NCBI GenBank assembly: GCA_031216915.1
Contig: CM062297.1
Location: 178,984,356 to 179,048,355, forward strand
DNA length: 64,000 nt
DNA from: Pictodentalium vernedei
Lineage: Eukaryota > Mollusca > Scaphopoda > Dentaliida > Dentaliidae
Reading direction: 5' to 3'
Shown here: in pieces, positions 11,437 to 23,452 of the stretch
Position numbering within the stretch: the first letter of the stretch is position 1
Layout: the number at the start of each line of letters is the position of its first letter
Made by a program: the position numbers and the translations under genes
The notes under the pieces: model-generated
Databases searched by the model: none
The model's input: only the letters and a program-made list of their open reading frames with translations
What the model was told of the DNA's origin: nothing

Positions 11437-11994
11437 TAGGGGTTTAAAGGGGCCAGGTAATACTAGATTAAAATATCTTACTTTGAGTGCACCAAGTCGC
11501 CATCTGCAATGATTGTTGCACTCAAGGGACGATACATAGTTAACTTGTTCTCAGTTACAATCAGATTCAATTTGGCTCTAAAATATTTCATTTGGAACCT
11601 AAATATTCATTTGGCATATAAGCACTGAAATTAACAAACTAGAACTTCATAATTCATTCAAAAGCGATCATCGAACTGGACAAACGACGCCAATTCACTC
11701 CTCACGTACCATGTTTCTCTTTATTCCTAGTAACACCTCAGTAGTGAAGACTGGCACTCTGAAAATACCGGACCACTGCTCAGTTTCATTGTTAACCCTA
11801 TAAGGAGACTGGACAATCACTCTGGATACACCTAATTCGAAGTCTAGCAGAAGTTCATTGCGCGTAGCCAGGATTCTATAATAGAGGGAACCGTAACCAG
11901 TTTGTTTTTGAGGGGGCGCAAACGTAATATTCAGAAGGCCGTTGCGGGGGGGGGGGGGGGGGCGCAGGGGAGCTTCCCTCGTCTTAACTAGGGC
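11437..11994. other. no recognisable gene
   Basis: Intron sequence with a poly-G tract at about 11945-11962, immediately before the long-TIR element. Confidence 0.4.
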
Positions 11995-14021
11995 AGTAGT
12001 ATAGCTCGTATGTTTCAGGACCCATTTGGATGACCTCGGTGGATGACCTCGGAAGTGACGTCATGTCACGTGACCTAGTGCCGCCATGTTGGGTTGTCAT
12101 GGTAACCCGCGTGAGCGGCCATCTTGTGACGTCATATCCATAGTGATACGTGGTGTGAGTGCGCATGCACAGTGCGTGTTGTTAGGGTGATCGTGTTTCC
12201 GTCGTCCATTTTGTATACTGGAGGCCGCCATCTTGGTTTCTATGGTAGCACGTGATTGCTCTTTACCCATTTTTTCTGCAATAAGACGGGGTATGTTCGG
12301 AGGGTATGTTCGATTGTAGAAGGGTAAATCTAATTACCACAAACAACCCGACAATCCTTCCAAATCACCAAAATCCACCCCAAATCACCGAAATTGACTT
12401 AATTTGATACGATTTCCCATTTTATCGGTTTAGCACGTAGTGCTATAGTACCAAGGGGTACAGGGGGTATGTTCTATTGAATAGGAGTACAGGGCCTGAT
12501 TTTCCCAGAATTCCATTTTTAATGCCTATTGAATATGTTTCTCTATCACTAACAGTCTATCCAGTCCAAACTATCTCTGGTTCTCTCGTCCAAGTCTTAT
12601 AATTATCAGTGCTTGATTTCCCATAATCTGTATGCAGAGTTATCTCCCTTGTGTATATCAAAAGTATTCCCAAACCTAATAAGCAATCGAGCAGTTACTG
12701 ATAAACCATTGCTCGAATGACTCGAATCCCACCGAGCAAATGAGCTTTAGAGTAATTGCTCGATCGAGTGACTCGGCATATTGCTCGAACAACTCGAATC
12801 CCATCGAGCAAATGAGCCAACGAGCAATTGCTCGTTCGAGTGACTCCTCGAATGTCTCTTAGACTCATTTCAGTATTTGAGGATACCTACGGCCCGGCAT
12901 TGTATTATTTGAGGATACCTATCGAGGATACCTATCGAGGATACTTATCTGAGGATACTATTACTTGTATCACAGGGCATACCTATCCCAAATATCCCTT
13001 ATAAGCTAGCGAGCAGTTACTGAAAAGTCATTGCTCGAATGACTCGAAGCCCATCGATCAAATGAGCCTTAGAGCAATTGCTCGATCGAGTGACTCCACA
13101 TACTGCTCGAACGTCTCGAATTCCATCGAGCAAACGAGCCATAGAGCAATTGCTCGTTCGAGTGACTCCACATACGACTCTTCGACTCATTTTAGTATTT
13201 GAGGATATCTATGACATGGCTACGTATCAGCTGAGGATACCTTTCGAGGATACTTTTTATAGGATACTTATCTGAAGATATCTGGTCAACCCATTTCGCA
13301 GGGTATTCCCCTTCCCTGCTAGTAAAAAAAACAAGAATTTCTGTTATATTTTAAAACCCCCTGGTACTATAGCATAACGTGCTACTTTATATGCCCAAAA
13401 TAGGGCTTCACATGTCCGTTTGGGTGGTTTGGTGGAGATTTTGGTGGTTTGTAAGGGTGGTCGGGTCTATTTGGGTAATTCTACAAAGTAAACGAGGATT
13501 TGAGGAAAATCCGAACCAGAAAAATACTCTTCTACAAAGGAACACCCCCCCCCCTTGTACCCTCTCGGTACTATAGCACTACGTGCTAAACCGATAAAAT
13601 GGGAAATCCGTATCAAATAAAGTCAATTTCGGTGATTTGGGGTGGATTTTGGTGATTTGGAAGGATTGTCGGGTTGTTTGTGGTAATTACTCTTCTACAA
13701 TCGAACATACCCTCCGAACATACCCCGTCTTATTGCAGAAAAATTGGGTAACATAGCAAACACGTGCTACCATAGAAACCAAGATGGCAGCCTCCAGTAT
13801 ACAAAATGGACGACGGAAACACGTATCACCCTAACAATACGCGCTGCGCATGCGCACTCACACCACGTATCACTATGGAGATGACGTCACAAGATGGCCG
13901 CTCACGCGGGTTACCATGACAACCCAACATGGCGGCACTAGGTCACGTGACATGACGTCACTTCCGAGGTCATCCACCGAGGTCATCCAAATGGGTCCTG
14001 AAACATACGAGACATACTACT
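11995..14021. mobile_element. 2.0-kb non-autonomous element with ~480-bp TIRs
   Basis: The terminal inverted repeats run from about 11995-12475 and 13530-14021 and start AGTAGTAT. The flanking TAGGGC (11989-11994 and 14022-14027) is a 6-bp target duplication. The TIRs hold CRE-like TGACGTCA motifs and 'aaatggacgacggaaac'. The core (12480-13530) is an array of GCTCGA-type and GAGGATACC-type short repeats. No protein is encoded; the mirrored open frames at both ends are TIR shadows. AGT termini and a 6-bp duplication are Polinton-like hallmarks. IS3EU-like transposons are an alternative. Confidence 0.8.
12680..13290. repeat. GCTCGA / GAGGATACC subrepeat core
   Basis: Repeated blocks of 'gagcaattgctcg.tcgagtgactc' and 'gaggatacctatc' occur. 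Related blocks are found at 29100-29290 (other orientation) and 48000-48240, so this core is shared by several long-TIR elements. Confidence 0.7.
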
Positions 14022-14027
14022 TAGGGC

Positions 14028-14652
14028 CCTCCGGTTGTTACCCCTTCTGGACACTACTGCCTGTCATCGGGCCAGCTTTAACCTGAGTGAGTGCCCTGTC
14101 TCCCCACTGGATAAACACTGAAGTTGGTCACTGACCAGGTGTACCCAAACTGCATACCTCCTCTACTCACCCGCTTTTCAAACACCTCTCGAGGCCATTT
14201 ATAGGCTTTCTAAAGCATTGAAGGTAGTAACTCCTTGCATGCTGCTGGCAGATATTCCTGCCCAGGACAGGATTTCTTATGCCACTGAAATATGTATAAT
14301 TTGGGCATATTTAATTCAACTTCCATCCTGTAAATTAAATGGATTTTTTCACCAATGATTTCTTGAGTTAAATTTGGATGAGTTTTACATCACATCTAGT
14401 CAAGACTGCTTCACGGCAACCATGACTAGATTTGATGAAAAATATATTAAAACTACCTAGCGGGTTAAGAATTAAAAGAACTTCGAGAACATAGCAAGGT
14501 TAAGCAAATCAAGTTTTATGCTTCTATACTAACATTACGCGAGTTCTTATTTTTTTCTCTGAAAAATGTCCGCTGTACAAAGAGAGAATTAAAATCAATT
14601 TGCGCTAAATTCCATATTTCATTGTGGAATGTTTAAAAAAGAAGATACTCGC
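14028..14652. other. intron sequence with a hairpin
   Basis: No gene. A ~60-bp hairpin (about 14382-14442) has arms containing CATCACATCTAGTCAAG and GACTAGATTTGATG. Confidence 0.45.
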
Positions 14653-14779
14653 CATAAAAACCAACGAAGAATGTTTAGAAAAATATCCGTCGCCGACTGG
14701 AAGAAGTGAAGAAAGGGTTTTCCTTTATTACCAACTTGATTTGTCGAGATACCAAGCAACAGGCATATTATAATCAAAC
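14653..14779 (-). CDS. SLC1/EAAT-type glutamate transporter, exon
   Basis: This is a 127-bp internal exon of the same transporter. The acceptor TATATTTTAG/GTTTGATT enters in phase 1. The peptide runs LIIICLLLGISTNQVGNKGK, then PFLHFFQSATDIFLNILRWF and ends in LW. It corresponds to the family block 'LGLxVFxxxFGxxLGxMGxxGxxLxxFFxxLNExxMxLxxxxMW' before the YSP/LTP turn. The phase needed by the next exon (8863-9096) is met only if the donor is TATG/GCGAGT, so the intron is read as GC-AG. The GT four bases further on would put the next exon out of frame. Confidence 0.82.
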
Positions 14780-15014
14780 CTAAAATATATAAATGATTTC
14801 CATAAAAAAACAAACATCATTTCCTAATTAAATCACACTTCATTTCTTCCCACTCTTTTTCCTTTACAGCGGTATAGAACTGTTATTACAGAAGCGGCCG
14901 CCTTGGGCTGGTCACTTTCCACGGGAGAGCAATATTTCTCCGGACGCTATAATATCAGATTCCAAACATTAATTATAGGAATAATCATAAGGAATTTAAT
15001 TGATACACCGGGTA
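14780..15014. other. intron sequence
   Basis: Intron 5' of the exon on the minus strand. Only the SINE target duplicate at 15002-15014 is noted. Confidence 0.4.
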
Positions 15015-15370
15015 TATTTATTTATTGGTGTTTAAGGTCACATACTTATGCACCTTGGCTAATCATGACCGTGACAGTTTTACGGATGGAGGAAGCCGGA
15101 GTACCCGGAAAGAATCACCGAGCAACAAGAGGAGCAGCCAGCTCTCCAACATCGTAACACCGCACTGCAACACAGTCAGGATTAGATTGGTTGAAGACAT
15201 GCGCACCATCGACGAGCAGTACGCCTTAGTACACGGCGTCATCGTGTCCCCACGTGGAAAATCAGAGTTAAGTGCCTTGCCCAAGAACACAACGCGGGAG
15301 TCCGAATCGATCGCTCAGACGGTCACCCATCCGAGGTCAAACAGGGCTCGACGTTGCTTAACTTCGGTGA
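15015..15370 (-). mobile_element. SINE with 5S-rRNA-derived head (copy S3)
   Basis: On the minus strand the head reads ACCGAAGTTAAGCAACGTCG, then CCTCGGATGGGTGACCG. These match the internal promoter region of 5S rRNA (GAAGCTAAGC..GTCGGGC..GGATGGGAGACCG). The common SINE body and an (AATA)n tail follow. GATACACCGGGTA (15002-15014) and GATGTACCGGGTA (15371-15383) form a target duplication with two mismatches. This is the SINE3 class. Confidence 0.85.
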
Positions 15371-15454
15371 GATGTACCGGGTAGAACCCGGTGCTTCATT
15401 AATTAAAATTTTGCTGATGATGATTTTTATTACTACGTAAACGTATAACGTATG

Positions 15455-16145
15455 CAGGGATGTGGCGACAGCCGACAGGAGGGGGGGGGAGGGGTGGGTC
15501 CCCCCCCCCCCCCCCAGCTAGGAGTATTTTTTTTCAATAGTTGGAAATTCCGAGGTCAAAAATCAAATAGTTGGAAATTCAATAAATTAACATTTTTCAT
15601 GAAAAATATTAAAATTCCAACTAATGATGAGAAATTTTGATCTTTTATTTCCAACAGGAAACTTGAGTTTCAAATTTCCTACTCTAACATTTCGACTCTG
15701 ACATCAATCCGGTAAATTTTCTGACCCAGACACATTATAAATGATGCTTTTTCCGTTTGAGGACTAGTGATAATTTTCAGAAGGGTTCATAACCCTTTAC
15801 CCAACGCAGACGATTTCAAAATTCATTATTTTAAATACCATTTTTAAAAAATTTTAAAAACAAATTTCAACAAAACCATATCATGTGAACCCTCTTTGGA
15901 ACGAGCTCGACGAGCTCGTTCCAAAGAGGGGTCACATGATATGGTTTTGTTGAAATGTTTCGAAAAATAATATTTTTTCAGCAGCTGTATTTGCATATTA
16001 CGCGGGCGGATGCGGGCGATTCGTTGGGTTAAAGGGTTAAAAGATATCACCCAGCGCTGCAGTGCAACCACCTATCGAAACCAGTCACAGTTGGAATTTA
16101 CACCGGTGGCACCCCCCAGCTGAAACCCTCTAGCCACATCCCTGA
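15455..16145. mobile_element. possible hAT-like element, with a MITE inside
   Basis: The ends read CAGGGATGTGGC and, inverted, GCCACATCCCTG. The interior has long G and C runs and palindromic MITE copy 5. No clear target duplication or transposase is seen, so the assignment rests on the short inverted ends only. Confidence 0.35.
15789..16040. mobile_element. palindromic piggyBac-type MITE, copy 5
   Basis: The ends are CCCTTTACCCAACGCAGACG and CGTTGGGTTAAAGGG, with ATAA and TTAA outside. The core palindrome carries CTCTTTGGAACGAG and CTCGTTCCAAAGAG, so the variant T/A pair is present in both arms. Confidence 0.82.
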
Positions 16146-17617
16146 AAATATGGGTAGACCTCACTGCTCACGCGTGGATTACGACCAGTCCAAAGCGACT
16201 GTACTGTGGCAGTAGCGCACGTTTCAACTCTACTCTGCAGGAGCAGGAGAGGATTACAATTTTAATGCCGATTAAATTTTATATAGGGATTAAATTTGAA
16301 TTGATTTAAATTTTAAATAGGGTCTCAATTTTAGTTGATTTAAAATATTTCTAGGACGTAACATGTTTTTTGTTTTTTTAAATTTCTATGACATAATCTG
16401 TTTTTTTTTTTTGGTTCTCTTTCTATTGTTTTTCCTTTTTTCTGTTTTCGAACCACCTACCTGAACTCGCTCCTTGTATTGTCCGATATCCCAGCCCTGC
16501 TCTTGGGCATCCAAGGCATCTCTAACCACAGATGGCCCCAAAACAATCTCTCTGCATATAAAGCCACAACGGAAATGCAGCATCAGACCCCCAGGTAACC
16601 ACTGGAACCCGCCTCCACCAACTGAATTGCGGATATACACCCATTCATGTTCCAAGCAACACAACCCTTACCCCGATGTGCAACATGTCTATGCTGTTCA
16701 GACACCAGTCGAATCCTACCACCAAGAAGCCCTGCCCAAAATATATTGTTCCCACCTGGATATCTTCAACTGTCCACAAGAAATAGTTGTTTTTCATTTC
16801 ATTACTTTTCGGTTAAATGTTTTGTTTGTACAGCTGGTCTGAGAGAGACCTAATACTGAAGTTCTTCCATGCCAGGGTGGCTTGTCTGAGATGAATTGCC
16901 TCTTATTTATTTTTTTATGTTAGTGTCACTAGAATCATATTTACCTTGAAATTATACACGTTTTCCACAATCAAGATTTTTATTCTATCAATCTTTCCAA
17001 TTATTCCATACATGATGAAAGCACACTAGACCAATGGCATGAGGCACCCTGAGGCTTACAGAAGAATCAAATAATAGGAGCTACAATAAGAGGCAGACTG
17101 CCTTAGTAGAAATATAAAGGAGTGAAAATCATGACCAAATAGCTGGGAATCACTTTTTTGTTTTGCAAATTTTTGCCAGACCCAGAACAGGATGGGCCCC
17201 CTAATGAAGTGTAAAACACGGGGAAAAAAATTCTAACATGGAGCCCCCAACACATTATCAATGCTCTATTCTATTCTAAGTTATGAATCTGAGCACTTGA
17301 ATTCACTTTGGTTGTAATTACTTGTCTGTAAAAAATTGCATGACACCGGCAAAAACTGCACTTTGGGGCTCGGACTCAATACCTACCCACCCTCCCACCC
17401 ACACACTCACCCACCCACCCACCCACCCGCACCTTGCATCCTGGCATTTTTTGCGACTCCCCCCCCCCCCCTGCACGCTTAGTGTAAAATTTACAGGCAA
17501 CTTTAGACAATTAAGGGGAGCAAATTTTCCTGTAAATCTCTTCCAGTGACGAAAATTGTCAGACATGGTTCAAACCAAACTACCAAACACAAACTCCATC
17601 ACATATGATCTGTGAGA
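16146..17617. other. unassigned stretch
   Basis: Opposed open frames at 16386-16664 (minus) and 16474-16842 (plus) show no recognisable domain. A (CCCA)n microsatellite (about 17384-17430) and a C tract (about 17460-17471) follow. I see no convincing exon. Confidence 0.4.
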
Positions 17618-17834
17618 CGTGGTGAATCCAGCAAATTCAGCAGTTGAAAAAACATTATTTTTCAAAAAATTTCAACAAAACCATATCATGTGACCCCTCG
17701 TTGGAACGAGCTCGTCGAGCTCGTTCCAACGAGGGGTCACATGATATGGTTTTGTTGATATTTTATGAAAAATTTGAAAAAATGATATTTAAAATAATAA
17801 ATTTTGATATCGTCTGCGTTGGGTAAAGGGTTAA
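17618..17834. mobile_element. palindromic piggyBac-type MITE, copy 6
   Basis: The right end is CTGCGTTGGGTAAAGGG with TTAA; the left end is diverged. The core is perfect: CTCGTTGGAACGAGCTCG with its complement. It abuts a SINE head whose own sequence normally has TTAA at this point, so it may have inserted into that SINE. Confidence 0.7.
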
Positions 17835-17941
17835 GTTCATTGCCCAAGAACACAACGTAGTTACTGGTGACGGGAATTGAACCGTGGACCTTTCGGTTTG
17901 AGGTCCAATGACGTAACTACTAAGCCACCGCTCTCCCGCTT
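17835..17941 (-). mobile_element. SINE head fragment, tRNA-derived (copy S9)
   Basis: On the minus strand, the A box GTGGCTTAGTAGTTACG, the B box CGGTTCAATTCCCGTC and the following TTGTGTTCTTGGGCAA match the tRNA-headed SINEs. The body and tail are missing on the left, where MITE copy 6 lies. Confidence 0.7.
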
Positions 17942-18126
17942 TGTTGTTTGGCATATGGGATATCTATAATGACCAACAGATGGAAAGAAACAGGAAGCGA
18001 AACGGAAAAGAAAGAAAGAAGTTTTTGCACAGGAAAAAAAGTGATAGGAAAAGAATGAAACAGAAATAAGAAAGAGATAAATGTTAAGAATAATCATATT
18101 ACATATAGCATGGGTGTGATTTTCAG

Positions 18127-18344
18127 TTAACCTTTTATCTAGAGAATCGACCGCATCCGCCCGTGTAATATGCAAATTGACCATTTGAAAAAAAATTCAC
18201 AAAACCATATCAAGTGACTCATCGTTGGAACGAGGTTGTTCGAATGAGGGTCACATGATGGTTTTGTTGAAAATGTTTTTGAAAAATAGGAAAACATAAT
18301 ATTCAAAATAATAAATTTTGGTATTGTGTGATTAAAGCTTTTAA
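18127..18344. mobile_element. palindromic piggyBac-type MITE, copy 7 (degraded)
   Basis: TTAA lies at both ends, and the left end carries the 'gaatcgaccgcatccgcccg' block. The palindrome has decayed, with one arm shortened. Confidence 0.65.
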
Positions 18345-19337
18345 AGACTGATTTTAGTTTTCTAGGCATTGAAATCCGAAAAATTAATCTCCATAAATTT
18401 TCTGGTCATTTTCATGCAAATTTTTGCAAATTAATTTTTGGATTTGAATTTTCATGCAAATTAATGAAAATAAATCAGCCTACAGGTTTTCAACTCCAAA
18501 AGTTCATTTCCATAAATTTGTATAAAACGATTTGGTAAAAAATATGTAAATAAAAGTGTAAAAATAAGACTTTTTCATTGGAGTTTTTCTGTAGGTGCAT
18601 TGAAAGTCTAAACAACAATGTTTCTTTCTGCATGTTACCACTTTTCTTGTTACTTTTTTCAATTTTTTATTTCCTGTTTCTTCATTTGCTACAGACACCT
18701 ATTGAAGTGTGTTATGGATGTTAGAGGGGCCTACGTTTTAATACTGTAGGCAATCAGGAAAACATCACAATTAAAATCTTACAAATCACTGGTTGAAATT
18801 ATTTAATGCCTGAAGAGTAACAACATAATGATCACTTACGCGTTCGTAGAAACTTTGAAACCAATAGCCCGAATGATTTCTTGTTTGAACTTTTACATGC
18901 GTTTATTACACGCCTTCACGTCTATAAAAACAATTATTAGAAGGAACTCAGCAATTCATTTGACAACTATCAACAAAAACAACACATCTTATCTCCAACC
19001 AATTTTGCGAGGGGAACCCGTGTCACTGTTTCGTACCTGAGTACTAATGTATTCTATGTGCGCACAGGCACATAGAACACATTGGAACTCAGGGGACGAT
19101 TTTCAACTATCGCTGGCGATTTAAATTGTAAATGCGTTGCACGATTTGTACAAAATTCCAGTGAAATTTCGTTTCTATTTAAAAGTAGTCCATCAACGAT
19201 TTCCGTTCCGCACATATGTGCGGAACAGATTTTCATTTTCCACATAGTTTAGTGTTGCTGTAGATGGGGATTACAAAGAACAGGCGTGTAATAAAATCAA
19301 AGATGTGGGGGTTATATTGAGGGACATCATGACTCCG
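18345..19337. other. AT-rich non-coding stretch
   Basis: No gene. It holds a hairpin at about 19036-19093 (arms with AATGTATTCTATGTG / CACATAGAACACATT) and the perfect 20-bp palindrome TTCCGCACATATGTGCGGAA near 19205-19224. Confidence 0.45.
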
Positions 19338-19439
19338 CACTTTTTAATTTAATTAATTAATAATTAATAATTGATTTTCTAGAGCGTCAAATCACAAATA
19401 GTGCTCTAAAACGCTTGACAGAAATAAAAACACTTTTCT

Positions 19440-20987
19440 GAAGTGTCACATCTGTTTCGGTTGCCTCTTAGAGAGGTTCGGATGAATGCTTCCGTAAATA
19501 GGAAAGTTTTAAGATTTCTTTTGAAGATATCGAGAGTTTCTGAATTTCTGACACTAATAGGCAGAGAATTCTACAATCTTGGACCCACGATGGAGAAAGC
19601 ACGATCATTAGCCAGATTAGATTTGCTAAAAGGTACAACTAATTGAATTTGGTTTTAGATTTGAGACTGCATGATGGTGTATATACAGTGAGGAGGTCTT
19701 GCAGGTAAACTGGGGCCAGTCTGTTGATACACTTGAATACTAAGATCAATATTTTGAAATCAATTCTCTGTTTAACTGGAAGCCAGTGTAGTTGTCTTAA
19801 AACAGGTGTTATGTGTTCAGAGCGTTTGGTACCAGTAATTATCCTAGCAGCAGTATTTTGAATTTTTTGAAGCTTCTGAATGAGGAACTGGGACAGCCCT
19901 GCTAACACTGAATTAAAATAGTCTAGCTGTGAGGTGATAAAGGAGTGCACAAGTTTTTCAAGTGCTGACTGGTTAAGATAAGGTCGCAGTCTTCCAACAT
20001 CACGAAGCTGCCAATAGCATTTTTGACATATTTTATTGATGTGGATGTCTAGTTTTAAATTTGAGTCCAAAATTAGTCCAATATTCCTGGCTGATTCATT
20101 TTTGATAGTGATGTTGTTTCTAACCAGAATTGATGTAACATAGGGTGTAGGCATGCAAACCCCGGATATCACTAAGAATTCAGTTTTAGAGTCATTCATT
20201 TTCAATTTAAAATCTATCATCCATTCCAGTACCAGATTTATGCAAGTTTCCATGTTACTGACTGCGGTGAATGAGTCACTTGGAACAGATGGGTTGAATG
20301 TGATGTACAGTTGGGTGCCGTCTGCGTACAGATGATATGATATGCCATGCTTTTTAAGAAGGCGACCTAGATAAGAAGTGTACAGAGTAAACAAGAGAGG
20401 CCAAAGAACTGAGCCTTGAGGAACACCACACTTCAACATCCTGCTTTCTGAACCGATCTTATTAATATATATTTGTTGACTGCGACCTTCTAGATATGAT
20501 GCAAACCACGATAAGACACTTCCACATATGCCATGATGTGTCAATGTCTGCATGAGAATATCATGGTCAACTGTGTCGTATGCTGCTGACAAATCCAGGA
20601 GAACAAGCAATACAGCCTCACCCTCAGACACTGATTTAACAATGTGATTGTTGACTCGCAGACTGGAAAGGCTCTAAAAGATCATTTTCATGCAGATGAT
20701 TTTTGAGTTGTAAAGCAACAACCCTTTCCAACAATTTAGACAGGAAAGAGAAGTTCGATACTGGTCGACAATTCTTCAGGTTGTCAGGATCAAGAGATGG
20801 TTTCTTGATGAGTGGAGAAACAAGTGCTTTTTTGAATGGGCTTGGAACAACCCCCCCCCCCCCCTCCATGTAGGGATGCAGATATAATAGATGTTATGGC
20901 TGGCAGAAGATAATCAATTGTCTCTTTCAAAATGAATGTTGGAATTTGATCTTGTTCATTGGATTTATTGGATGATGATAAAATCAT
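19440..20987 (-). pseudogene. LINE reverse transcriptase (broken)
   Basis: The longest open piece (19639-20631) has LLVLLDLSAAYDTVDHDIL (RT block 3), CGVPQGSV (block 4) and YADGTQLY, where active enzymes have YADD. The thumb and C-terminal region has WLPVKQRIDFKILI. The preceding piece (20636-20987) has the N-terminal RT blocks 'FKKALVSPLIKKPSLDPDNL' and 'CRPVSNFSFLSKLLERVV'. The homologous C-terminus continues in another frame to about 19440 (DRAFSxxGPRLYNSLP-like). At least one frameshift, a stop between 20631 and 20636, and the altered catalytic aspartate show that it is inactive. Confidence 0.85.
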
Positions 20988-21560
20988 TTTTCGAATATCT
21001 TCTTCTGAGAGTAAAAATTAGAAAAGTCTCTTTTTAAGTCAAGATGATCAAACTCTGGTGGTTCACATGATGGTATACTATCCAGGATTACCTGAATTTT
21101 AGTTATGAAATAATCGCTGAATTTGTCCAGAATTCTTTAGAAGATCTGGGAGAATAATTTTTTGTTCTTTACCAAGGAGACTGTTGGTTACCGAGAACAG
21201 CACCCTTGTATTAGATGACCCCTCTATCAGAGAATTGTAGTACTCCCACTTCGCCTTTTTGATAATCTTATTAGTTGTATTTCTTTGGTGGCAAAGCTTC
21301 GTTTTATTGTAAAGACGCTCAAGTCTGCGACGCTGTTTAGCAGCTCTAACGTCTTCTGTAAACCACTCCACTTTTTCCCTATGAGTTATAATGTTTGACT
21401 TGGGTGGTGCATGTTCAGCCATGATGCCCTTAAGAGTTTCTTCAAATAAAGATAGGAATTGCTCAGAGGATTCATGACTACTGCAAAAATAATTCGAACA
21501 CAGAATTGATGAACTGATATTCATTTTCAAGGCATCAATATTTATGGATTTATATTTTCG

Positions 21561-22594
21561 TTAAGTAATTTTCTTTGGGGGAAGTTTTGAAGTTGCTAGT
21601 GTCAATTTGGCCAAGACCGCATAGTGATCAGACAATGCTGGATCAGTGACATGGACATTTTGTACTGACGTGTTGTTACTTTGACGAACAAGAATTAGAT
21701 CCAAGGTGTGTCCTCTCTTGTGGGTAGGTTTTGAGTCCAGTTGTGAATAGCCAAATGATTCAAACAAATTTGTGAATTGCTTGGCAAAGGTGTCATTTAA
21801 ATTGTCAACCTGAATGTTAAAATCGCCGGCAATAGTTATATCACATCCATACAAGGCATAGAAGGACAGACATCCCGAAAATTAATTTCGAAACTGTGCT
21901 GATGTAAGTGTGTTCCTTTTTGATGGTGGCGGTCGGTAACCTACGAGTGATCGAAGTGAACGGTTGCTCACCATGAGGCAGTCTATCATTTCAAAAGATG
22001 GTGGAGATTTGTATAAATCAGGATACTGTTTTATTTTTAAGGCATCACTGTGGATGACTGCTATACCGCCACCTCGACTCCCCATGAGTTGTGTAAAATG
22101 GAGAAACCCAGTGGTAATAGCTGTCCAATGGAAAAACTGTCATTATCATTTTCTTTCAATCACGTTTCAGTTAGAGCCAAAACACTGAGATTGTTATCTA
22201 GTATGAAGTCCTTTAGATCCTTCCCAGAAACAGATCTTGTATTAAGTAACCCAAAGTTCAAATCAGGTACTTTGTTCCTCATAGATCTGGTATTGACCGC
22301 TGAAAAAATTATATTTGAGGTAGTTTTGTAATGAGCTGCATCTTTGTTGATTAAACGAATTTTACTGACATTCACATCAGAATTAGTGTGTCTTGTTTTG
22401 ACAGCCTGTCTGTGTTCTAATTTGACAGTTTCTATTTGGTATATTTTGTGTGATCTGTTAATGGGATGACAAAACTCTGGTTTCAATATCCGTTCTTTTT
22501 TCACGGTTTTGAACACAATAGCTGTGGGTCTGTGCCTTACATGGTTCATTGTTTTATTGATGGAATTGAGATCATCTGAGGTGTAACTGATCAA
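21561..22594 (-). pseudogene. LINE endonuclease (broken)
   Basis: Pieces of an exonuclease-endonuclease-phosphatase-fold domain occur in order: LLNTRSVSGKDLKDFI and LSVLALTET (22160-22594), RGGGIAVIHSD and LVGYRPPPS (21882-22085), then DITIAGDFNIQVD and DPALSDHYAV (21561-21854). These are the N-R-S, E-T, G-G, Y-R-P, GDFN and SDH motifs of LINE endonucleases. The frames are separated by stops and shifts. Confidence 0.82.
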
Positions 22595-22606
22595 ACACGT
22601 TTTGAT

Positions 22607-22742
22607 TTAACCCTTTACCCAACGTAACAGCCAGAACCAACCAGCGCTTTTCACAAACATCACCACTCAATTTTCATTATTTTCTACTTTTCTTTTGTCT
22701 CAACGTAGCATATGACATATCATTGGAACGAGATCGTTTGAT
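22607..22742. mobile_element. palindromic piggyBac-type MITE, copy 8 (half)
   Basis: It starts TTAACCCTTTACCCAACGTA, then 'cagccagaaccaaccagcgc', the end type also seen in copy 2. The first palindrome arm (ATATCATTGGAACGAG) remains and the rest is gone. Confidence 0.6.
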
Positions 22743-23224
22743 GTACGGATCTTACCAATCAGTATAACACCCCAACCATCCCGAGCCACTTGTTCCTTTT
22801 CCCAAATGACCAATGATTACAAAACGATAGAATTCCTACCTGATTATTTTAAATGCAAGAAAGAGGAGATAAGTCAAACTTTTGGCTGTGCCAAGATTTC
22901 ACCTGAGTATATACGGTACGTACATAGCCGATACAGGCTTCATCAATATAGTTAAATTCTCAGAAATGTGAAGGATGTAAAGATGCGAAGAGAAAACAAT
23001 ATTTGGTTTAGCGCCTGCCGATCTTGCTCTGTTTCCAATGGCAACCATATGATAATGGATCACCCATATAATGGTCAGCATATAGCCTATCATGAAGTGT
23101 GTCAACTAGGACCATGCGTAGCTTCGAATCTGGATTCGAAACCATCCCGATGATACGATTCGAATTCGGAAACTGTCGAATCTTAGAGATGTCCTCAAAA
23201 TCCCGCCAGTATCTCTGCAGGAGA
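22743..23224. other. no recognised gene
   Basis: A minus-strand open stretch (about 23008-23220) lacks low-complexity sequence, but has no family I recognise and no clear splice sites. It is left as unknown. Confidence 0.35.
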
Positions 23225-23452
23225 CCTGGGGCTAAAACTATAAAACTTTTACATTTGTAATTACTAGAATTGTATTTTCTAGTTATGACTTTAAATGGGT
23301 TGAAATGAACCATCAGCATTTTCAACGCTGTGGCAATTTGCCATTTGGAAAATTGTCATTTTTTAAAAAAATGCTAATGCTTCAGTTTAGTCAGTTATAT
23401 TAATAGGTAGAAAATAAAATTCTAGAAAATACAGATGTAAAAGTTTTATATA

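Larger units (their letters stand above)
19338..22600 (-). mobile_element. degraded CR1/L2-like LINE
   Basis: This minus-strand non-LTR retrotransposon has an apurinic-type endonuclease region (21561-22594), a linker (21099-21530), a reverse transcriptase (19640-20987) and a short 3' UTR. The UTR ends 'gacgctctagaaaatcaatt' with ATTA repeats, as in L2-type elements. Several frameshifts and stops separate the pieces. A C tract of about 15 bases has grown inside the RT region (about 20850-20864). The 5' end stops close to MITE copy 8. Confidence 0.85.

Noticed and set aside
12000-14086. Near-identical frames starting MRTHTTYHYG at both ends of the 2-kb element
   Set aside because: They are mirror images of the terminal inverted repeats, with no codon-level constraint visible.
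16386-16842. Opposed 92- and 122-codon frames
   Set aside because: No recognisable domain on either strand, and low-complexity starts.
23008-23325. 105-codon minus-strand frame (RYWRDFEDISKIRQF..)
   Set aside because: Part of it is MITE sequence; the rest matches no family I know and has no clear splice sites.
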